A stretch of 41,306 nucleotides of DNA from an uncultured Caulobacterales bacterium (lineage in GTDB: Bacteria > Pseudomonadota > Alphaproteobacteria > Caulobacterales > Caulobacteraceae). The stretch is from contig CAIQUG010000074.1 of assembly GCA_903874895.1 (NCBI GenBank), forward strand, positions 1 to 41,306, given 5' to 3'. The notes below the pieces were generated by a model that was not told the origin of the DNA, searched no databases, and was given only the letters and a program-made list of their open reading frames with translations. A program made the position numbers and the translations under genes. The stretch's first letter is position 1, and each line of letters opens with the position of its first letter. Of the stretch, positions 35,760-41,306 are shown one piece after another.

Positions 35760-38660
35760 TCAGGGCTTGGTGGGGCCCGGCCTGGTGGTCGACGTGATCT
35801 CGACCCGGTATTCCTTCTCGTCGGTCAGATAGGACTTCGCCGCGGCTTGCACGTCCTGCGGGGTGACGGCGCGCAGGTCGGAAAGGCTCGACCGGATGAG
35901 GTCCAGCATCCGGGGGTCGCCATAGGCTGCGGAGAGATGTCCCAACCAGTACTCATTGGTCTGCTGGGCCTTCAGGATCTGCTCCACCCGCGGATTGACC
36001 GCTCGGGTCAGCTCGTCCGCCGTGGGCGGTTTGTTGCGCAGGTCGGAGGTGATCGTGCTGACCGTGTGGAAGAAGCTGTCCAGCTTGTCCGGCGGGGTTT
36101 CCACGAAGTCGATGATGAAGCCGAAGCCGGGATAGGCCTCCGACGGCCGTGCTTCGCCCTGAGGACTGTAGGTCGCCCCCTGGGCCACGCGGACCTCGTC
36201 CAGCAGCCGGTTGGCCAGAACGTCCTGCGTCAGGCTGATCGTACGGGCGAGGCGCGGAGACGTGAAGACGTCCGGAATCCCCCAGGCGGCCAGGGCAACC
36301 GCCTGGTCGGCGCGGCCGCTGTGGTGGAGGATCGTCGGCGGTGCCCCGGCCTCCACCCTCGGGAAATGGACGGGATGAAGGGCCGCGCGGGCGGCCTCCA
36401 GGCTCGGCGCGGGTCGGGCCGGCAGGGCCCCGAAGGTCTTCGCGACCCCGGCAATGGCCTGGGCCTCGGTCATGTCACCGACGATCGTCACCTCGATCGG
36501 CCCCTTGGACAGTTGTGGTGACAGCAACTGGCGCAGATCGTCCATGTGCAGGCCCGGCAGGCCGGCGGCGTCGGGATAGCGGAACCGGCTGTCATGATCC
36601 GTCGCCAGCCACATGCTGTCCCGTGCCAGTACGCCCAGGGCCGTGGCTTCGAACTGGGGCAGGGCATTTCCCATGGCCACCTTCAGGCGCTCGAAGGCCT
36701 CGGGGCGCCAGCCGGCATCGGTGGCATAGGCCGCCAGTACCTGAAGCTGGACGTCGAGGTCCGCGGGTTTGGTGGTCCCGCGCAGGAACAGTCCGCCGTC
36801 GGATATCTCGAACCGGGCCTCATAGGTCTTGCCGTTCAGAATGCGCTCCATGTCCTCCTGGGTGATGAGGCGCAGTCCGCCAAGGGGCATGGCCTGGGAG
36901 GCCCAGCTGGCATTGGGCCGGTCACTGGGGAAGGCCGAGCGACCGTGGCCGATCTTCACTGACACCTGGACCTCGTCGGTCTTGAACTTGGTCGGCTTCA
37001 GCGTCAGGGCGACGCCATTGTCGAACAGGACCTGTTTGATCCCCAGATCGGCCTGGGCGCTGGTCCGGACGACCTTGCCGGGCGTCTTGCCGAAGGTCTG
37101 GTAGGGCCACGACACGTCCGCCTGTCGCACCGGTGCCGCGACCTTTGCGGCGGATGCGTCGGCGAAGGCTTTCGCCAGGGCCGCCTCTCCGCCCTCGATC
37201 ACGGCGGGCGCGTTCATCTGCAGAAGCGGACCAGAGCCCGAGAACAGGCGGCGAGCGGCGCGGTTCACGTCTTCGACCGTCAGCTTCGCGGCGACGCTGT
37301 CAAACACGGCCAGATCGGTCTGGGGGGTGGTGAAGATGCGCTGCTCGTCCGCGGCATTGACCAGTTCGCTGGCGAGGTCCGGGGTTCGGCGGGTACCGGC
37401 TCCGGCGACCTCGTTGACGAGGCTGGTTCGGGTGTCGACCAGTTCACGCTTGAGTTCGTCCGGCAGGACGCCGAATTCAGTCAGTCGCCGCACCTCCGTC
37501 ACCAGGGCCGTCACCCCGTCGCGCCACGTGTCCGGACTGGTGGAGCCACGGACACTGGTGACGTCGGCGGATCGGAACAGGGGCTCCGAGCCCGACCCGG
37601 CACTGAGGAACGGGGGATGGTCGCTGCGGGACAGCTTCTCCAGGCGCCGGTTCAGGACCGCCAGGGCGAGGCCGTCGACGGTCTCCCGGGCGCGACGTTC
37701 CGTTCCGTCTGCCGTCTCGTCGAAGGGCTTGAGCCAGCTGATCTCGATCGTGTTGGCCGCGCCGGGTATGACGAGCAGCTGGGTCCGCGCCGGACGCGGC
37801 GTCACCTTGCCGAGATCCGGTTCCGCCGTGGCGGGGCCCTTGGCCTTCCAGTCGGAGAAGCGGGCGACGATCTGAGCCTCGATGGCGGCGGGGTCCACGT
37901 CGCCCACAACGATCAGGGTGGTGCGTTCGGGACGGTAGTTGGCCTGGTAGTAGCGCGCGATCTCGCTCGCCGGAGCCGTCTTGATCACATCCACCTGTCC
38001 GATGGGAAACCGCGCCGCCGCCCTTTGACCTTCCAGCTGGGCCGTCAGCTTTGCCTTTGCCGCCCGGTAGCCGGGCGTGTCGCGCACGCGTTCTTCCGAC
38101 AGGACCACGCCCCGCTCCGGCTCGACGGCGGCGGGGTCCAGGGCAAGTTCGCCCGCGGTTTCCCGCATCAGCATCAGGCCGGTGTCGAGGGTGTCCTTGT
38201 CGGTCTCCGGCAGATCCAGCATGTAGACCGTCTGGGTCCAGGCGGTGAACGCGTTGGTGTCCGGACCGAAGGCCAGGCCCTTGCGCTGCAGGATCTTGAC
38301 CATCTCGTTGGCCGGGACGTGGGTGGAGCCCTTGAACGCCATGTGCTCGAGGAAGTGGGCCAGCCCCTGCTGCAGGTCCGATTCCTCCAGGGATCCCGAA
38401 CCAATCCGGAGGCGAAGGGCCGCCTGGCCCTTCGGGGTCGCGTTGCGCAGGATCTGGTAGTGCATGCCGTTGGCGAGGACGCCGCTGCGGACAGCCGGAT
38501 CGCCGGGAAGCGCGGCGGCAGCCGGCCCGGGGGAAGGGGCCTTTTGTGAGCTCTGCGCGGCTGGCGTCGTCTGCGCCCAGACTCCCATGGCTGATGCCGA
38601 CAGGCTGACGGTGGAGAGAAGGAATACGGCCAGCGGGAGGGCGGGCTTGAAACGCGGCAT
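35760..38660 (-). CDS. M16 family zinc metallopeptidase (tandem-domain, pitrilysin-like), secreted
   Basis: 966 residues from ATG 38660 (GAGG 8 bases upstream), giving a signal peptide (MPRFKPALPLAVFLLSTVSLSASA, about residues 1-30). The active HxxEH zinc site is HFLEH (His102, Glu105, His106) with the third ligand Glu182 in EPERGVVLSEER. A second, inactive M16 half follows after about residue 540. Length matches periplasmic or membrane-associated M16 proteins of Caulobacterales and sphingomonads. Likely degrades peptides in the envelope. Confidence 0.93.
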   Translation of the reverse strand: MPRFKPALPLAVFLLSTVSLSASAMGVWAQTTPAAQSSQKAPSPGPAAAALPGDPAVRSGVLANGMHYQILRNATPKGQAALRLRIGSGSLEESDLQQGLAHFLEHMAFKGSTHVPANEMVKILQRKGLAFGPDTNAFTAWTQTVYMLDLPETDKDTLDTGLMLMRETAGELALDPAAVEPERGVVLSEERVRDTPGYRAAKAKLTAQLEGQRAAARFPIGQVDVIKTAPASEIARYYQANYRPERTTLIVVGDVDPAAIEAQIVARFSDWKAKGPATAEPDLGKVTPRPARTQLLVIPGAANTIEISWLKPFDETADGTERRARETVDGLALAVLNRRLEKLSRSDHPPFLSAGSGSEPLFRSADVTSVRGSTSPDTWRDGVTALVTEVRRLTEFGVLPDELKRELVDTRTSLVNEVAGAGTRRTPDLASELVNAADEQRIFTTPQTDLAVFDSVAAKLTVEDVNRAARRLFSGSGPLLQMNAPAVIEGGEAALAKAFADASAAKVAAPVRQADVSWPYQTFGKTPGKVVRTSAQADLGIKQVLFDNGVALTLKPTKFKTDEVQVSVKIGHGRSAFPSDRPNASWASQAMPLGGLRLITQEDMERILNGKTYEARFEISDGGLFLRGTTKPADLDVQLQVLAAYATDAGWRPEAFERLKVAMGNALPQFEATALGVLARDSMWLATDHDSRFRYPDAAGLPGLHMDDLRQLLSPQLSKGPIEVTIVGDMTEAQAIAGVAKTFGALPARPAPSLEAARAALHPVHFPRVEAGAPPTILHHSGRADQAVALAAWGIPDVFTSPRLARTISLTQDVLANRLLDEVRVAQGATYSPQGEARPSEAYPGFGFIIDFVETPPDKLDSFFHTVSTITSDLRNKPPTADELTRAVNPRVEQILKAQQTNEYWLGHLSAAYGDPRMLDLIRSSLSDLRAVTPQDVQAAAKSYLTDEKEYRVEITSTTRPGPTKP

Positions 38661-38878
38661 GGGATCGTCCTCGGGTCCAGTGATCGGCAAGCTACGGATC
38701 GTCGTCGCGGCAGGTTGCGCAGCACCGTCGAATCCACATCGCAGAATGGCATGGTTCGACGCCGGCCGACGATGCCGAAACGTCGCGCCGGACCGCGGCA
38801 CCGGATCCACGATTTGGCCCCCCGGCGGTGACGTTTCGGCGTGTGTTACGGTTAACGAACCTGTAAAGCCTGCGGGGT

Positions 38879-38890
38879 CACGGTACCGTG
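38879..38890. promoter_or_regulatory. 12-bp perfect palindrome upstream of the rhomboid gene
   Basis: CACGGTACCGTG is a perfect palindrome about 62 bases before the rhomboid ATG, in the 291-base divergent region with the M16 gene (38661-38951). It could be an operator; G+C-rich palindromes also arise by chance. Nothing else is obvious in that gap. Confidence 0.25.
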
Positions 38891-38951
38891 GCGCGGACGT
38901 CCTGCGGCGGGGCTGTCCGGACGGGCGTGTGTAAGAGTCGGGTCAAGGTCG

Positions 38952-39629
38952 ATGAGTCAGGACCAGCACATCTCAGGCGGGGAAGGGCGGCGGTCCGAAC
39001 CGTTGTTCCATGCGCCCTGGCCGAGCCTCGGGCTCGCGGCCCTGATCGTCATCAGTTATGCCGTCCAGAGTGCGATTCTGACGTCGCCCGACGCCCTGCA
39101 GCCCTACTGGTTTGCGCCGAGGGACCTGGCGAGCGGGCGGTACGAGGGGCTGATCACCTCCCTGTTCCTGCATGGCAGCTGGGCGCATGCCCTGGTGAAT
39201 GCCGGGTTCGCCCTGGCCTTCGGAGCGCCCGTGGCAAGGCTTTTCGGTCTCGGTCCCCGGGGAGCACTGGGTTTCCTGGTGTTCTACCTGGTGTGCGGGG
39301 GGCTGGCCAATCTGGGCTTTGCCGTCCTGCCGCATCGGGTGGATGACGTGCTGGTAGGGGCCTCCGGCGCCGTGTCCGGCCTGGCCGGCGCAGCGGCGAG
39401 GCTGATGGGGCGACGGGATCCCGACCGACTGGCCGCCTTCTTCGGACCGGCGGTGGTCGGCATGACGGCGGCCTGGCTCACCTCCAACCTGCTCATCGGC
39501 CTGTTCGGGGTCACCGTGCTGAGTGGCGGGGCCCCGATCGCCTGGCAGGCGCATATTGCCGGCTACGTGGCCGGCCTGCTGCTCATCGGTCCGGTGGTCC
39601 GGCTTTTCCGTCTGCTTCCGGCCCCCTGA
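38952..39629 (+). CDS. Rhomboid family intramembrane serine protease
   Basis: 225 residues with about six hydrophobic segments. The catalytic dyad is Ser138 in VGASGAVSG and His201 in WQAHIAGYVAGLL. The oxyanion Asn83 is in LHGSWAHALVNAGFA, where the His of HGSWxH is also present. Rhomboids cleave single-pass membrane proteins within the bilayer; no substrate is adjacent. The N-terminus is short and cytoplasmic. Confidence 0.92.
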   Translation: MSQDQHISGGEGRRSEPLFHAPWPSLGLAALIVISYAVQSAILTSPDALQPYWFAPRDLASGRYEGLITSLFLHGSWAHALVNAGFALAFGAPVARLFGLGPRGALGFLVFYLVCGGLANLGFAVLPHRVDDVLVGASGAVSGLAGAAARLMGRRDPDRLAAFFGPAVVGMTAAWLTSNLLIGLFGVTVLSGGAPIAWQAHIAGYVAGLLLIGPVVRLFRLLPAP

Positions 39630-39728
39630 CCTCACGACAGAATGTGTTGCCGAAACGCCTCTTCTGGAGGACGCTTTCCCCCGGTCCCATGGCAGCCGCT
39701 TCAGAGCCGCCAGGGTAGGGAGGTCGAC

Positions 39729-40157
39729 ATGCTGGTATCTCAATTGCTCAAGTCCAAGGGGGAGGCGGTCTTCACCGCCTCGCCGCATGAAACGCTGCAG
39801 GGCGCGGCCACCATGCTTCATGCCCGGAGGGTTGGGGCGATGGTCGTCACGGAAGGGGACCGCGTGGTGGGAATCCTCTCCGAACGGGACGTGGTGCGCG
39901 CTGTTTCCGAGCACGGGGGGGCGGCCCTGTCCCGGCCGATCTCGGACATCATGAGCCGCGACGTGATCTTCGCCGAGCCGAAGGAGTCCCTGGACCTGTT
40001 GCTGGAACGGATGACCGATCGCCGGATCCGCCACTTGCCGGTCTGCGTGGATGGCCGGTTGGTGGGGATCGTGTCGATCGGCGACCTGGTGAAGGCGAAG
40101 ATCGCCGAGACCGAGGCCGAGGCGCAGACCCTGAAGGCCTATATCGCGGCGGGCTGA
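39729..40157 (+). CDS. CBS-domain protein
   Basis: 142 residues from ATG 39729 (AGGGAGG nearby upstream). Two CBS repeats form a Bateman module: ASPHETLQGAATML through VVGILSERDVVRAV, and FAEPKESLDLLLERM through LVGIVSIGDLVKAKI. Such small proteins bind adenine nucleotides and respond to energy state. The C-terminal helix ends EAEAQTLKAYIAAG. An in-frame extension to 39642 is not supported by a ribosome site. Confidence 0.9.
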   Translation: MLVSQLLKSKGEAVFTASPHETLQGAATMLHARRVGAMVVTEGDRVVGILSERDVVRAVSEHGGAALSRPISDIMSRDVIFAEPKESLDLLLERMTDRRIRHLPVCVDGRLVGIVSIGDLVKAKIAETEAEAQTLKAYIAAG

Positions 40158-40484
40158 GCGGAGGGGACAGGCCCCGGGCCGGAGCCGGTGGTATCGGTCG
40201 GGGATACCGGTTCATGACGCATGCGGACAATTTCGGCCTTGCATCGTCAAATCGGGCTCGTTATACCCCGCCCTCCGCTTGAGACCGGCGGACAGATTGT
40301 GAGCGGCCAGCGGAATATCTGCTTGCTTTTTTCGCAAAAAGTTCTAGGTTTCACGCTTCCAATCGAATCGCCCAACGGACATGAGGGAAGCTCCTCGCGG
40401 CCCTGGGTGCATTCGTCGCTTCCATCGGATCCTCCGGGGTCAGTATACGGAAGCGGGTTGGTTCGCTTTTCTTGAAGAAGCGGG
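40158..40484. other. Gap between the CBS gene and the first rRNA promoter
   Basis: 327 bases without a convincing gene. It holds an imperfect hairpin (GGTATC 40190-40195 with GATACC 40203-40208, no T-run), a promoter-like pair (separate entry) and an A+T-rich stretch around 40325-40345 (TTTTTTCGCAAAAA). The latter may act as an upstream activating element for the rRNA promoters. Confidence 0.4.
40239..40267 (+). promoter_or_regulatory. Possible sigma-70 promoter upstream of the rRNA leader
   Basis: TTGCAT (40239-40244) and TATACC (40262-40267) are separated by exactly 17 bases. It points toward the rRNA operon and may be an extra upstream rrn promoter, or spurious. Confidence 0.3.
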
Positions 40485-40512
40485 TTGACTTAAAGTTTTG
40501 AGCAGGTATTTC
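40485..40512 (+). promoter_or_regulatory. rRNA promoter P1
   Basis: TTGACT (40485-40490), a 16-base spacer and TATTTC (40507-40512), followed about 20 bases later by the repeated GGCGCTAAAC element. The weakest of the three related units. Confidence 0.5.
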
Positions 40513-40572
40513 ACCGGCTCCGCCAAGCTCAGGGCGCTAAACAAGCGGACCGAAAATCTTCGGATTATTTGG

Positions 40573-40600
40573 TTGACAAGCCGGAGTTCTTCTTTAGAAC
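40573..40600 (+). promoter_or_regulatory. rRNA promoter P2
   Basis: A consensus TTGACA (40573-40578) precedes TTTAGAAC (40593-40600) by about 15-17 bases depending on the -10 register. GGCGCTAAAC follows at 40621. Confidence 0.65.
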
Positions 40601-40655
40601 CACGCTTCCTTCGCCGGCCGGGCGCTAAACGGTTCGACTGCTTCGAAAAAAGTGG

Positions 40656-40685
40656 TTGACATGAAATTCCGGGGCGATTAGAAAC
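40656..40685 (+). promoter_or_regulatory. rRNA promoter P3
   Basis: A consensus TTGACA (40656-40661) precedes ATTAGAAAC (40677-40685). The -10 differs from that of P2 by two bases, so P2 and P3 look like copies of one unit. GGCGCTAAAC follows at 40706. Confidence 0.65.
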
Positions 40686-40738
40686 CGCCCTCCTCGCCGC
40701 CGCCGGGCGCTAAACGGCGGGGCCACCGAGGTGGTCGG

Positions 40739-40748
40739 GTCTTTGACA
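40739..40748 (+). promoter_or_regulatory. rrn boxA antitermination element
   Basis: GTCTTTGACA followed by TTG in the rRNA leader matches the boxA-like sequence of alphaproteobacterial rrn leaders, where NusB/NusE load to prevent early termination. The rest of the leader to 40956 contains short stems (for example GACGG/CCGTT around TCTTCGGA at 40916-40932), probably RNase III processing stems. Confidence 0.6.
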
Positions 40749-40956
40749 TTGTTGATCGGAAAGAGAAACGCAGGCGGCGGCGTCCTGGCGATGACCTCAC
40801 GGGTCATCTCGACGCTAACGAATGCGGTCTCTTGAAAGACACCATGAATTACGCGCTGGCTTCGGTTGGCGCGCGAATTATGGGAACTCGTCAAGATATA
40901 CGCAAACTAATGCCAGACGGTCTTCGGACCGTTGATGCTTAGGTTAGTGGTCAACT

Positions 40957-41306
<350 letters not shown>

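Larger units (their letters stand above)
40533..40715 (+). repeat. Three copies of GGCGCTAAAC in the rRNA promoter array
   Basis: The decamer occurs at 40533-40542, 40621-40630 and 40706-40715 (spacings 88 and 85). Each copy lies about 20-25 bases downstream of a promoter, i.e. in the initially transcribed region. This shows a duplicated unit of about 85-88 bp. Confidence 0.85.

Noticed and set aside
38840-38870. CtrA box (TTAA-N7-TTAAC) near GGTTAACGAACCTG upstream of the rhomboid gene
   Set aside because: Only one half-site is good; spacing and second half do not fit.
40625-40894. 89-codon minus-strand ORF in the rRNA leader
   Set aside because: Lies across the rrn promoters and leader; no ribosome site or family.

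Overview
High-GC (roughly two-thirds G+C by eye) chromosomal DNA of an aerobic anoxygenic phototroph in the Alphaproteobacteria. The start of the 16S rRNA gene at the right end has the signature of Caulobacteraceae (Brevundimonas/Caulobacter/Phenylobacterium type), and the gene content fits. The contig stops inside that 16S gene, and its last ~80 bases switch to a Verrucomicrobia-like sequence. The window is therefore probably a metagenome-derived contig with a chimeric end.

Layout. 1-4604 is the right edge of a photosynthesis gene cluster: the 3' part of bchZ, then pufB, pufA, pufL and pufM (LH1 antenna and type-II reaction centre). Two mRNA hairpins lie between pufA and pufL, and a terminator follows pufM. 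There is no pufC; a Tat-exported high-potential iron-sulfur protein (HiPIP) gene follows instead. 4670-5263 holds two, perhaps three, overlapping small unknown genes on the minus strand, and 5488-7584 a TonB-dependent receptor. 7597-8538 is an aldo/keto reductase.

8678-16614 is a complete histidine-utilisation locus of the five-step type: hutI-hutH-hutG-hutU-hutD leftward and hutF-hutC rightward, with a HutC-type operator between the two arms. 16636-21670 is a LysR regulator divergent from a dabB-dabA pair, an energy-coupled inorganic-carbon (DAC) uptake system with all four zinc-site residues present in DabA. A tRNA-Ser(GGA) follows.

22095-28142 holds msrA converging on a five-gene leftward run: MFS exporter, short-chain dehydrogenase, cytochrome P450, threonine aldolase and a DUF599 membrane protein. 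28275-30107 is an acetyltransferase followed by a translationally coupled DUF1285/Nudix pair. 30132-38660 holds an S9 peptidase, an enoyl-CoA hydratase, tRNA-Leu(TAA), a GMC oxidoreductase, a small PAS_5 protein and a large M16 zinc peptidase. 38952-40157 holds a rhomboid protease and a CBS-domain protein. 40158-40956 is an rRNA leader with repeated promoters and a boxA, then the truncated 16S gene.

How the parts fit (inference): the puf genes and HiPIP form a light-driven cyclic electron-transfer module. The hut genes supply carbon and nitrogen from histidine. DabAB probably supplies bicarbonate or CO2 for anaplerotic carboxylation, since nothing in this window indicates a Calvin cycle. Most of the remainder is ordinary chromosomal housekeeping or catabolic content. 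I found no CRISPR array, insertion sequence, prophage or recognised defence system.
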